From positions 1 to 64,000 of the forward strand of contig JAWZYV010016974.1 in assembly GCA_038373885.1 (NCBI GenBank): a stretch of DNA of 64,000 bases, in the 5' to 3' direction. Of this stretch, positions 1 to 10,953 are shown in pieces; position 1 is the stretch's first letter; every line of letters starts with the position of its first letter. Both the position numbers and the translations under genes were made by a program. This DNA is from Cheiracanthium punctorium (Eukaryota; Arthropoda; Arachnida; Araneae; Cheiracanthiidae). The notes under the pieces are model-generated. The model was not told the DNA's origin and searched no databases. It worked only from the letters and a program-made list of their open reading frames with translations.

Positions 1-1
1 A

Positions 2-564
2 GTCTTAGCTTTTGGGATGAAAAACGCTGAAGGAACATTCCAGAAATCAATGGATAAAGCATTATTCGTACATCGTGATTATTGCTGTTCATATATTGAC
101 GACGTAGCCATTTTCTCTAACAGTTGGGAAGTAGGGCTTACTGCGAATCTTGGAAAATGCGAGTTCGGGAGAACTCAGGTAAAATTTTTGGGACATATTG
201 TAGGTTCCGATCGGCATACACCGGATCCAGAGAAGATTGAGCCTGTAAAGAGGATACCAAGACCTACTACCAAGAAAGAGCTAAGAAGCTTAATCGGACT
301 AGCAAGTTATTGTAGGAGTTAGATACCACAATTCGGGCAAATAATTTTGCCACTAACAAATCTAACCAAGAAGAAAGTGCCGATTAATATAAATTGGGGC
401 TCCGCTGAGGACCACGCGTTTACTCGATTGAAAGAGGAATTGATGAAGATAGCTATCTTACACACCCCAGATCTTTACAAGCCGTTTCAGTTATACAGTG
501 ACGCATCGGCTACAGCTATTGGCGCGTGTCTCGCACAAAAGAATGTCAAGGGAGAAGAAGTCCC
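2..564 (+). pseudogene. Ty3/gypsy retrotransposon pol fragment (RT to RNase H), upstream part
   Basis: Part of a gypsy polyprotein covering the reverse transcriptase palm and the start of RNase H. Visible in order are a FGMKNA motif, the YIDD catalytic box (about position 100), a KCEFG..QVKFLGH stretch and an RNase H start reading LYSDAS near 490. A TAG at 320-322 breaks the frame where the family normally has a Tyr or Arg. About 14 codons are missing between the FSNSWE and GLTAN motifs compared with typical gypsy RT. The frame is cut at 564 by a BEL element and resumes at 6608. It is a dead copy. Function is known from the family; the breaks are seen directly. Confidence 0.88.
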
Positions 565-825
565 TGTTCACTCCCTTTTGGTTCGTGAATTTATTGACGG
601 ACCAGCTGCAGTTGTTTCTTTATTTTTTTTATTATAACACAGCATGAAACACTACACATATTTACAACACACAGCAGAAATTAACAAAATTTGAATTAAA
701 TTGTGAGCGTCTATTTTAAAGTTCTATTTGCTCACGTCTTGTCTTATTGATAGCGAACCATCGTCTCTTGAGAGAATACGCCGTCTCTTCCTTTCCTCTA
801 CACAGCTGCGCGCATGCACCAATAT
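565..825 (-). repeat. BEL/Pao 3' LTR
   Basis: About 260 bp, aligning closely to 6362-6607. Read on the minus strand the element end is TGTT...AACA-like. It carries a 17-bp segment (about 650-700) absent from the other LTR, and has scattered substitutions. LTR divergence suggests the insertion is not recent. Confidence 0.85.
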
Positions 826-964
826 CCCGCCCCGCCTGGCTATGTTTACATGCAAGAACTTATAATAACATATTTAAACAATACAGTTATTCAATCAATT
901 GAAATAATTAAAGAAAAATAACATTACACTTGAATAATAATGGAACATAAAATAACATGAAACT

Positions 965-3900
965 ACAAACAATTCACTTAATATCAATTGGGAGAAAAGC
1001 TCTTTTATCAACAGTTCTTTTAAATTCACCTGACTTAGTTTTAACTTAGACGACTCTGACTTTTCCGTCAGACCCATAATAGACTTCTTGGATTCGACCT
1101 AACAGCCAGGTACTTATGGGCAAAAGATCTTCTTTGATTAAAACCATTTGACTAACCATTAGATCCTCTTTTTCAATCAATCCATTTTGACCTAGCTTGC
1201 AATGTATTCAAATTTTCTGATTTCCATTTTCTCCATATAAGTTGCACTACCTTGGTAATTTTTTCCCCACCGATTTAGCCGATTTTTTTTATATCTGTTA
1301 AATTTGGCTCAGGTATTGATGTTATAGGTCTCCCTATCAAAAAATGACCAGGGGTCAAAACTTCGAAGTTATCTGTATCATTACTTAGTGGAGTCAGCGG
1401 ACGTGAGTTTAATATCCCCTCTATCTGGATCATAATAGTTTCGAATTCTTCATGAGTAAAATGAAGGTTCCCAATAGTTCTTTTAAGATGGTGTTTAAAA
1501 GATTTGACGCCAGCCTCCCAAAGTCCTCCAAAGTGAGGGGATTTGGGGGGGGGGGAATGAAATTCCAATCTATACCTTCTGTCGCAAAATAATTAGCCAA
1601 ATTTTCATCCGGGAAATTAATTTATAAAATTTCTTCAACTTTGCGTTCGACCCCACGAAGTTGGTGGCATCCTTTATCGGTATAAATTTTGGAACATTTC
1701 CCGCGTCTACTAGTAAAATGCTTAAATGTTGCAATCAAAGCATCGGAAGTGAGATCCGATAGCAGCTCGAGATGGATGGCCTTCGTTGAAAAACATATGC
1801 AAACACAAATATACACTTTATTTAAAGCACCTTCTCTCTGAAATTTATATTTAACTAAATAAGGGCCGCATAAATCAAGTCCGGCAATAGTAAAAGGGCC
1901 AGAGATGTTTACTCTTTCACTGGGTAAATTACCCATAATTTGTGAACAAAGAATGGGTCGGCTCTTAAAGCATGTTACACATTGATCAACTGTTTTACGT
2001 GCGATGCTACGGCCGCTCAAAGGCCAAAATTTTTGTCTCCCTGCATTTAACAGTCCCTGTGGGCCAACGTGAAATAGTCTTCTGTGCAAGCTGCCAAAGT
2101 AAAGCTTGCTTAATTTCGAACCTTTCGGTAAAATAGCTGGATGCTTATGAGAATATGGTACTGAAGCACTTTCTAATCTTCCGCCTACGCGAACTATTCC
2201 TTTCACATCTACAAATGGAAATAAGTTAGAAATATTACCTGGAAGTCCCCTTTTATCAAACAAAGACCGTTGGACATGCTCGATCAATTTAATTTCAGCA
2301 TCCTTAATTTCCGTTACAGTTAGGGGCCCAAGCTTGTTTCTACAGTTGTAGATGAATCTGTAAATATAAGACAAAATATTATTAACTTTAAAATAATTAT
2401 TAGAAATTTCTAAAAGTTTGTCAGTAATGCTACAGGAATCATTATTCAGCAAGACTGTCTCCATATTGTTCTCTGTTTTAAGCATCTTTTTCTCTTCTTG
2501 CACTGCAGTCTCTTTTTCATATTCTGTGAGACTCAGTTCAGGAACAACGGGCTGAAAGTCTTGGGGAAAGTCAGGATCTGTCAAAAATTCCGCACCTGTC
2601 CACCACTTGGAGTTGATCACTAGACAGTCAGCACTCATTCCACGAGAGAGGAAGTCCGCGGGATTTTGTTTACCTGCTCGATGGTACCAAGAGTTTGGAT
2701 CTGTCAATTTTGTTATTTCGGGGACTCGGTTAGCTACGAATTGTTTCCGTCGGGTTTTTGCGTCTTTTATCCAAAAGAGAACGATTTTGGAATCAGTCCA
2801 GTGATATTGCAAACAGGACCTTTTGAGTTCCACGATCTCCCTCACCCTTGATGTCAGTCGAACAGCGACCAAAGCTCCAAGCAGTTCCAGTCTAGGCAAG
2901 GTTACACCGTGTAATGGGGCTACGCGACTTTTTGAAGTCAAAAGCTTAACTGAAATTCCATTCCTTGTTTTGGTTTTCAAATATATTGCTGCACCCAGGG
3001 GCGTAGCCAAGGGGGGGGGTTAGGGGGGTCATAACCCCCCCATGACGAATTTTTTGCCATACAAAATGTATATTTTTCACTACATTGTCACACCCACGTA
3101 TACATATATATGAGTTGTAGTAGTCGTAACCCCCCCCATGAAAAATTTCTGGCTACGCCCCTGGCTGCACCATATGCCCTCTGGCTGGCGTCGCAAAAAC
3201 TATGTAGTTCAACAACATCTTCCTGTGCAGTTGAATCTAGAGCTAATCGGGGCATTTTTAGATTTTCTAAGTGGGGTAATTCTTCACACCATTTCTTCCA
3301 CTCCTTTTCAATGTGTGGCAGCAGTGTCGTCCCATTGAATTTTTTCACTCCAGAGATCTTGAATGAGGCATTTTACTCTAACGGTGAAAGGTGAAATTAA
3401 CCCTAAAGGGTCAAATATCTTCCCAACTGCTTGTAGGAGGAAGCGTTTTGTATTTTTATCTATGGAAACAAATTTCAATAGACTTCTAGTGTCCATAGTT
3501 AAATAATCTCTCTGAGTGTCCCATAAGAGTCCCAAGACTTTTGTTTGATTTATGTCTAAGCTTACAGTTTCATGTAGAGGGTGTACATCGAAATTTTCTT
3601 TTTCCCATTGCTCCATTAAAGCAGCGTCATTACTAATCCATTTTCTGAGATCCATTCCAGCAGCTTCCATAATATTTTTTGCTCTTCGTGATGTTTGAAG
3701 TGGTTCTTCTAATTCATTAACACCGGAAATAAGATCAACAACATAGAAACTTTTGTCTAAAAGTTCAACAGTATCAGGAAATTCATCTTTGTATTTTTCA
3801 ATATGATGCCTGATCGTGGCTGCGAGTAGAAAATGACTTGAACTGACACCAAAATTTACCCTATTGAAACGGTACACCTGTAGTTTGGGTCTTTTATGAA

Positions 3901-4638
3901 CACGTGGTTCTTCATTACTCCACAGAAATCGAACAGCATCTTTGTGCTCGTCAGCGAGACAAATTTGCAAAAAAGCTTGTTTAATGTCAGAACAAAGGGT
4001 TATTCTATTCAGTCTGAAATTAATAAATATGTCTAAAAGATTTGGATTTAAGTTTATTCCTGGCCATAAACAATCATTTAACGAAAGTTCGTTATTTTGG
4101 TGGCTTCCTGCGTCAAATACAATTCTCGTTTCCGATTTTAAGCGACCTACAAAGGCCGTTCTCTAAACTCGTTATCTGTTATCTCAATCAGAACTTCTTC
4201 TATGATGCCCTGCTCTAAGTAATCGCGGATGATTTCACTGTGCTGCCGATGTAATTCCGAATTATGACCAAATCTTCTCCATAAATTTTGAAACCGTTGT
4301 TTAGATAAGGAATAATTATCAGATAGTTCATTATAAGATTTTTTAAACGGCAGTTGTACAACATAGCGTCCATTTTTATATTCAATAGTTTCATTAAAGA
4401 TTTCAAGGGCTTGATCCTTTCCGTGAAGAACTGGGTCATCTCGAATTCCCAAACTTTCTAAATCAAAGAAAAGTTTCAATGTATCCTGCAGAGGATCATC
4501 ACTCAGAAAAAAACGCTGTTCTTGTTTCTTAGTTTGCCTCTCATGAAGTTTTCCACATGCTATCCACCCAAATTCACTATCTTTAAAAAATAACTCTTCG
4601 TTTACTTTGTACGCATTATGCTTCAAAACTTTAAACAA
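965..4638 (-). pseudogene. pol: BEL/Pao pol pseudogene (RT, RNase H, integrase)
   Basis: Pieces in order on the minus strand: protease/RT linker and RT N-terminus (4638-4147), RT core (about 4147-3308, motif FLQICLADEHKDAVRFLW), RNase H (about 3308-2600, HSFCDASQRAYGAA and HWTDSKIVLFWI) and an integrase zinc finger (CVTCFKSRP). The integrase core follows (LDLCGPY, YTDKGC, WEAGVKSFKHHLKR), then a C-terminal tail still readable to about 965. The RT catalytic box reads YVVD rather than the usual YVDD, so polymerase activity is lost. Frameshifts occur near 4147, 3970, 3310 and 1600. A hAT MITE interrupts RNase H at 2996-3163. Confidence 0.9.
2996..3163. mobile_element. hAT-type MITE (CAGGGGCGTAGCCA family), copy 1
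   Basis: 168 bp with terminal inverted repeats CAGGGGCGTAGCCA and TGGCTACGCCCCTG and runs of G/C just inside them. Perfect 8-bp target duplications GCTGCACC lie at 2988-2995 and 3164-3171, diagnostic of hAT. It sits in the RNase H coding part of the BEL pol. Non-coding, so mobilised in trans. Confidence 0.93.
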
Positions 4639-5063
4639 TATGTCCGCACTAATTATAGCGTTTACTTCATCAGCTTCAAAAAACGATTTCAGTTAAATTT
4701 AAAAACTGTGGAATTTCCACATTCAAAATATCTAATGACGAGGCTGGTGTGGATTCGGTAATTTTATCCACAATTAAAAACTCTACTTGTTCATTAAAAC
4801 TACAATCTTCATTTGAAATAAATGCACTCAATTTCCACTTTATGTTCTGTGATAATCCATTTAAACCAGAAACTGCTGACTTGATTTTTTGCTTGTTTAT
4901 TCCTAAAGGGTTACTCGTTTTCTTCCTAAGTACGCAAACGTTACTGGAACTGTCCAGAATTGCTCTGATTTTTATTCATTGTTTATTCGCGCAACGAACG
5001 TGTATTTCAGCAGTCGAAAAGAGAATATTTTTCTTGTTGTCTGTTCTAAACACCTGCTGTTAC

Positions 5064-6251
5064 TCAAAACGGAAGCAGACGATTGCATAATCGGATTTCT
5101 ATCATCTGAGTTATTATCCTTTTCATTTGTTTTTCGATCTGGAGCCACGGAATCTTCGGAACAAATAAATTTTCTGTGCCTGGCACCACACGCACTTTTA
5201 TACTGAGAAAAACAGCTTTGTTTTTTTTATTTAATTTTAAGCATAGTTCGCACATTTTATGTTTTCGAATTAAATTCAGTCTTTCATCAACACTTAATTT
5301 TTAGAAAGTAGGACAACGATATATTAGATGTGGTGACTTACGCACTATACAGTTTTTGTTTTTATTTTCATATATTATGAAAGCCTTGGATGATTTATTA
5401 AAAGAAATGGGAAAATTTTTATTCGTATTAATTTTAGGATTTCCACTCGCAACATTTCTATTCACAGACAGTAAAACTGATTCACATTGTTCCCAGAAAT
5501 CAACAAATTTCTCAAATGTAGGCACATTTTGGGATGTATGGGATAATTCCAAATTTTTCCTCGATTCCCTGTGAAGTTTTTGGACAAGAATATTTATCAG
5601 AAAAATATGAGATAATTTATTTCGTTCACATTTAAGCACTTTCAAAGCACGTAAATTTTTCTGAATACAGTCAATCAAGTTTCTAATTTCTTTAGCATTT
5701 TCGGTTTGTATTTTATCAAAATTCAAAATATTTTGAAGATGAATATCTACTATCAAACGCTCATTATCATAGCAATTTTCTAAATATTCATATAATGATT
5801 AAAAGTTATCAAAATTACTAGTTAATTGTTTTGCATCATGTGTTAAGCAAGATCTGAGATAATACAACTTCTGAGATAGACTCAATTGAGTATTATTTGT
5901 GATTAAATCATCAAATTGAACTTTAAACGAACTAAATTCTTCATACTTCCCCGAGAACACTGGTAAAACTAACGGAGGTATTTCTGTTTTGATTTCAAAA
6001 TTGGCATTCTTTTTCTCTACTGTTTCAGAACTGGATTTCTTATAAGAATTAATTAGAGTTTCGATTCTTACCTCCAATATTTCCAGGCGATCTTCCTGTT
6101 GGTTAAGCTCTTCATCGATGTTGCTTAAATCAGCTTCTTTAACGTTGGAAAATGCGGAATAGGTGCAGCGCAATTCTTCTATATTCCTTTGAAGGGATGT
6201 AATACTTTTAAGCTTTACTTTAAGCTCTACCAAACCAGTTCCATTACTCAC
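5064..6251 (-). pseudogene. gag: BEL/Pao gag (DUF1759-type) pseudogene
   Basis: Minus-strand frame starting MSNGTG at 6251. The first roughly 90 residues are charged and heptad-like (coiled coil). A DUF1759-type gag core follows, with motif PVFSGKYEEFSSFK and a YLRSCL segment. The frame has one TAA near 5799 and continues in the same frame to 5301 and, after another stop, to 5064. The region 5060-5345 retains Cys residues of the zinc-knuckle area (YRCPTF, MCELCLK), but several expected Cys/His are lost. It would form the particle structural protein. In-frame stops make it a pseudogene. Confidence 0.82.
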
Positions 6252-6361
6252 AGTTTTTATGTAAGTTTCAAGTCATATTATCTTACCTTTAAGATAGGTT
6301 TCAATTTATTATTACTTTCCATAGCACTGATGCGAGCTCCCTGATCGACGGAGCCAGAATT

Positions 6362-6607
6362 TTTTCACTCACTTTTGGTTCATGAATTTATTGACGGACC
6401 AGCTGCAGTTGATTCTTTATTTTTTTTATTATAACACAACATGAAATACTACACATATTTACAACACACAGCTTTGAATTAAATTGTGAGCGTCAATTTT
6501 AAAGTTCTATTTGCTCACGTCTTGTCTTATTGATAGCGAACCGTCGTCTCTTGAGAGAATACGCCGTCTCTTCCTTTCCTCTACACAGCTGCGCGCATGC
6601 GCCAACA
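6362..6607 (-). repeat. BEL/Pao 5' LTR and primer-binding-site candidate
   Basis: This is the partner of the LTR at 565-825. On the minus strand it begins TGTTGGCGCATG. Just inside it, at about 6345-6356, the minus strand reads TGGCTCCGTCG, a plausible primer-binding site starting with TGG five bases from the LTR. Which tRNA it would pair with is uncertain. Confidence 0.8.
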
Positions 6608-6647
6608 GTCGCTATTGCTTTTTTCAGCAAGAAATTAAACCCCAGAA
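6608..6647 (+). pseudogene. Ty3/gypsy pol fragment, downstream part
   Basis: A 40-bp continuation of the gypsy RNase H coding sequence, resuming in frame after the BEL insertion (motif AFFSKKLNP, a conserved RNase H segment). It is cut at 6648 by the terminus of a hAT element. Confidence 0.8.
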
Positions 6648-6869
6648 CAGGGCCGGCCCTAACAGGTTTGCCGCCCCGGACAAAAATATAAAATGCCGCC
6701 CCCCCCCACAGTAAAATTACTATTAAAAGAAATAAATTGTTCACAGATACTGTTTTCATGCCTATAAAACTGGAATAGCTCTTTAAACATAACACAGCAT
6801 AAGAAGAACCATATTTATTAAAAATCACACATTAAGCTAAAAACCAAAAGAAAGAGAAAGAAATCAAGA

Positions 6870-7244
6870 GTTTTTTTCTGACTTTTAATTCCTCAAAATT
6901 CCTGACTTTTTCTCTTAAATAAATTTTGCAACTAATTCATGTTCGATAGCGGATAGCCAATGTAGTTAAATTATTTAACCTGTCTAGAAGAGTTGTGGAA
7001 CACAAGAAATTTTTAACTTTCATTTTGAGAAACTCTTCTCTGCACTTGCCACAATTATCGGCAAAGAAAGCAGAATTCTCGAAGCAAGAGCAAGATGTGG
7101 TGTAAAATCTAGAGTTGAAATTAGCTTTAAAATTTCAATTGGACTTTCCTTTTTGCCTAATAAGGCCGTAACTGACACTATTTCATTTACTAGATCAAGC
7201 GCGTTTATATACCCTGGTTCCCCATCGGTCAGCACTAACCTCAA
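6870..7244 (-). pseudogene. hAT transposase C-terminal dimerisation domain remnant
   Basis: The minus-strand frame contains the hAT C-terminal signature LASRILLSLPIIVASAEKSF followed by SKMK-type sequence. This matches the alpha-helical dimerisation region of hAT transposases of the zinc-finger MYM-like group. A frame change near 6950 and a stop near 6905 break the tail. No catalytic residues are in this piece. It belongs with the DUF4371 piece at 8740-9150. Confidence 0.8.
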
Positions 7245-7408
7245 TTGTTTACTCTATAAACAGTGTTAATACTGTTACACTGTGTTACAATGTTTAATTA
7301 GCACTTTTTAGGAGTGTCTTTTAACTCATATATGTCGTGCAAAAATTTAAAACAATTACATTGGGTGCTTAAATTAAATCTGCACTCTAAGGTATTAATC
7401 GCTTTGTT

Positions 7409-8630
7409 TTTCTCTATTCTAAAAAAAGTAACGGCCGCTGTCAAAAGCTTTTTCGGCTTCACCTAACCATGGAGATTTGAATTTCTAGAAACATGTCCAC
7501 GGATTCGGAAAATTCCGAGAAACCTGATAAGCTCACTTAAATTTTGCAAATCGAATTATTTTAGAAGATATTAATAAAAAAACTGAAAAAATAAAACATA
7601 ATGGCTGACAGATTTGGCATAAAATCATTTATTCCTTTGCAAAAAAGTAATTCAAAGTATGTAGAATCGTGAAATTGACAAACATGAAGTAGAATGACAC
7701 CCATTTTACGCCAAATTAAAAAGGATATGAAATAAATAACTCAAAGTGTGTTAGACAAAGTTGACAATTTTCAAATAGTAAGTTCGCTTAGACAACAGGA
7801 GTTTAGAATGAGCGATTATTCGTTTTTTCAAAACAGAATAACTAATTGTAACTGATTTTATGACTGCGCCATTTTGGCATTTGGTGCTATCTGGCAAAAT
7901 GGTATCTTTCCAAACAAGTTCAATCTTAGTTCAATCTAAACCGCGAATTCAAAAAATGTTAGAACCCGCCAATATCTTGAAAATGAAAAATAATTAAAAT
8001 GCAGATTATTTTAAAGCCGGTTCGGTCGAGCTGGAGTATTTGCTACCAGTAGAAATATTTGGTGGCGTTAACTATGCCATTATAGCAGTTATACTGCATT
8101 TTGGATATTTGCCAGAGCGGCGAGATGATATAATTCGAGGTGCTAAATACGCCAATCTGCAAAGGATTATGTATATGAAAATATGCATAACGGTTTTCCG
8201 GGAACCTTACATGTGCAGTAATTATAGGTTGTGAGCATGTGTAAATCGCCAAATAATGAAAAGTTGCCGTTGATGGCAAGCTCTTACGTAGTTTTTAACA
8301 AAGAAAACATATAAAGTACTGTTTTCTTAGAGCTAATTATTAACTACACGTATACGCAAGTCGCCAAATTATGAAAATTCGCCATGATTGGCTAATACGT
8401 AAGGTGTTTCATGGGTTTCACGTAATTAAAAATAGTGCGAAGTTTAAATTTTTATGTTCCAAGCAACATGCAAGAAACAAGCAATGTGTAGCTCGATAAC
8501 ATTCTATCTGATCCAACCATTGGGTTTTGTTTGTTGAAATTATGCCTTTTTTTACGAATAAGCCCTATTAGGGGCCCGAATGCCTCATACGAAAAGCGAG
8601 CTTAACGAGTCTAGGGGCCGTGGCCCCTAG
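7409..8630 (+). mobile_element. Non-autonomous Helitron, copy H1 (full length)
   Basis: 5' end TCTCTATTCTAAAAAAAG (about 7411). 3' end is a GGGGCC-GT-GGCCCC hairpin followed by CTAG at 8630, with T next: the Helitron pattern of hairpin plus CTRR before a target T. About 1.22 kb with no convincing reading frame. Copies of the same family occur at 15947, 27017 and 49041. It lacks the Tc1 and Tigger insertions seen in the 27-kb copy, so it serves as the empty-site reference. Confidence 0.82.
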
Positions 8631-8739
8631 TACTGTAAAAAAATAAACTATCTTAAATTTTAATTTAGGATCTTTTACCAGATCATCTCGTGCTTCGCAA
8701 TCAAAATTAATATGTTAGATGGCTGCTTAAACTCAGTGT

Positions 8740-9150
8740 TAGGCAGAATACTATCTCCATCTCGTCGGTCAGTTCTCTGGCATAACAGAACATTTCATTT
8801 AAAATCACATCCAATCGAAGATCCTTTCAAAAAATTTTTGCAGTTTCTTAAGAGTTCGAGAGCAGGTGGTAAATCGTTGTCTTTTGACTGAAACAGCTTT
8901 CTTAACGGATTCAAGCAATTGACGATTTTGTACCAAATAATAATAGAGCATAGAAACATGAACTGTTTGAGAGAGTTAAGTAATCCTAAAGCCAAATCAC
9001 TGGAATAAAAACTTAAAATCCTTTCATCAATTTTAACGGTAGCTTCAAGGTGTTTCATTATCATTAGAATTATATTTGTCAATACCTTTATACCTTACCA
9101 AAAATGCGATCTGTTCGATATTTTTGGCATCAGGAATGCAATCTAGAAAT
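8740..9150 (-). pseudogene. hAT transposase DUF4371-domain remnant
   Basis: Minus-strand translation from about 9140 reads DCIPDAKNIEQIAFLVRYKG, the DUF4371 start (normally DSTPDxxHxEQ...RYV) with its catalytic Asp area. It continues past a frame change into a helical segment ending LFQSKDNDLPPALELLRNC (8795-9082). A further frame change near 8790 leads into AREL-type sequence. It is the N-terminal part of the same broken hAT transposase as 6870-7244. Confidence 0.65.
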
Positions 9151-9169
9151 ATGGAATGGTATTTGCTTG

Positions 9170-10145
9170 TTAAATTTTATTAACAAAGTGTAATTTGAAA
9201 CCAACTGGAAACCTTCTGAAAAATCTACAAAATGTGTAAATATTTGTTTGCACATCACATATAAACAACTGAAGCGAATGAAATGAAATTTTTAGCAGCA
9301 CCAAAAGTAGCAGCTTAATTTAAACTGCAGGTTCTAAAATATTTCTAATTCGTTTAAAAGTTTTGAGATTTAAAACTGTTGTTTGAAAACTGTGTGTAAA
9401 TGTATGTCTACCCTTTGTTAAAAAATGGCTCAATGGAATAGAATGAAATTTGGAATTATATTGAATAGTACGTTAATTGAAACGATAAGTACCAAAATTG
9501 TTTTAAATAATTCATAGACTTTGAAATTTTGTAAAAATCGCTTTAAAAGTTCTGGCATCCATCAAAAACGGATTAAGAGAACAGACTGAAATTAGGTCAT
9601 ATGATGGGTAACAAAGCATCATCGAAATTTTTAAAAGATTTGAATAAATTGAAAAATTTGCATTGTATTTTTTCTTTTCTTTTTTAGGGGACGGGGACAA
9701 ACGGGGAGGGCGTCACTTTAAGGCGTCTGGAGGTATTGCCATATTAGTACATATATTAGTTACCATATTAACTCATATAGTTAGTTGAAATGATAAAAAT
9801 TCGGATTTAATTCGTATATATAATGTGACATGACACCGAAAATTTATTTATTTGCGTAACTGCGTAAATGTAATATTTATGGTTGATGGGAGTTTCATTT
9901 GCTTTTGAAAATATATAAAGCTTTGAATTTTGTCATATATGTTGCAGAACTCAGGGACACATGTTGGGCAAATAAAATTTTGATCTAATTAAACGGCCCC
10001 AATGTACGGAATAGTGAATAATTACAGTGAGCGGAATAGTGAATAATTAAAGTGAAGCTTACTTATCCCCCCTCTCGTTTTAGTGTATGAGATATGGGTT
10101 TCATATTTAATCGGGGGAACCCGGGTTTAACCTGTTCATTTACAC
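9170..10145. other. AT-rich stretch with weak degenerate repeats
   Basis: No gene recognised. Between 9170 and 9560 phrases such as AAAATCG-TTT-AAAA and GAATGAAATTTGG recur and resemble phrases at 20400-20680, suggesting diverged copies of one repeat. The minus-strand frame at 9512-9700 has no recognisable motif. Confidence 0.35.
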
Positions 10146-10945
10146 CGGGTACGGGCAACCTTTGGAAGGTTGCGATCCAAAATTTAGGATGTTAGGGACG
10201 TCACGGACCGTATAAGTGGGATTTTGATTTGGTTTATATTGATTGTCTATTGCGGTGCTGTCCAACCTTTTTATCGCCGCGACCTGGTCAGCGTTTGATA
10301 ATAATTTTACCGCGGACTGGTCAGGGGAGGGAGTACGCCTATTGTTTTAATTTAATTGTGCTTAAACTTCAAAATATATACAGTTTCACAAAAAATGAAT
10401 GTAAAATGATTTAAGATTTTATCTCACTAGGACGCTAAATGAATGAGAACACTGAACTTATTTCTTTGCAACGAGTTGGTTAGATCTGGAGGTAAGAAGC
10501 AATGACACCCAAAGTGTGTTGCTTATGTACAATTCATTCCTTTATTCTGTTACTTTAGTTCTTGTCAGTGCAGAAAATCCCGCTTCACACAGTTAGGTTG
10601 TTGGAAATGGCAATAGGGATTTAAAAGACTGGAATTTTAATTCATAGTCTTGAAATATTTAATAAGCAGTAAAATAATGTAAAATAGTCATGAGATTTTT
10701 TTCTGTTACAAAATCTGTTCTGTATACATTAGCACAAACCCAAGAAACTCGAGACCTCGAGAGAAATGCACGACAGAAAATAAAATGGAAATAATGTAAT
10801 TTTTCTTGAGCAACCCGGTACCATTTGATCCGCGGACAGGGGGTTGGGGACCACTGGTCTATGGAAATTTGAAATCTTCCACTTGCTGGATAAAATACCC
10901 TGGAGGGCCACATCCGGGCCGCGGGCCAGGGTTTGCCGATATGTG
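10146..10945. mobile_element. hAT MITE (CAGGTATGGGCAACC family), copy 1, containing another hAT
   Basis: The ends read CGGGTACGGGCAACC and, on the other strand, CACATATCGGCAAACCC. Perfect 8-bp duplications ATTTACAC lie at 10138-10145 and 10946-10953. The body matches copies at 37760-38001 and 54236-54441, but an independent hAT element splits it at 10253-10856. Confidence 0.88.
10253..10856. mobile_element. hAT non-autonomous element nested in the 10146-10945 MITE
   Basis: 604 bp, left end CGGTGCTGTCCAACC, right end (reverse strand) CAGTGGTCCCCAACC. The flanking octamers GTCTATTG (10245-10252) and GTCTATGG (10857-10864) match at 7 of 8 bases. GC-rich subterminal sequence (CCGCGGAC) is typical of such elements. 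No transposase frame. Confidence 0.82.
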
Positions 10946-10953
10946 ATTTACAC

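Larger units (their letters stand above)
565..6607 (-). mobile_element. BEL/Pao LTR retrotransposon, decayed, nested in gypsy
   Basis: The minus-strand element is bounded by two similar LTRs (565-825 and 6362-6607). Between them lie gag, RT, RNase H and integrase pieces in BEL/Pao order. It is flanked by GTCCC (560-564) and GTCGC (6608-6612), a 5-bp target duplication with one mismatch, the right size for BEL. The gypsy reading frame continues across these flanks. The element is 6.04 kb including a 168-bp MITE and 8-bp duplication inside it. Frames shift several times, so it is not functional. Confidence 0.93.
6648..9150 (-). mobile_element. hAT transposon remnant (DUF4371/ZMYM type), split by a Helitron
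   Basis: A hAT-like terminus CAGGGCCGGCCC starts at 6648 inside the gypsy sequence. Two minus-strand transposase pieces lie inward in the expected order: DUF4371 (about 8740-9150), then the hAT C-terminal dimerisation domain (about 6870-7244). The Helitron at 7409-8630 lies between them. The far terminus was not found, so the upper bound is approximate. The spacing between domains is too short for a full protein, so the element was also internally deleted. Confidence 0.72.

Noticed and set aside
8040..8279. Opposing 64- and 78-residue frames
   Set aside because: They lie inside Helitron H1 in sequence shared with non-coding copies and have no domain; chance frames.
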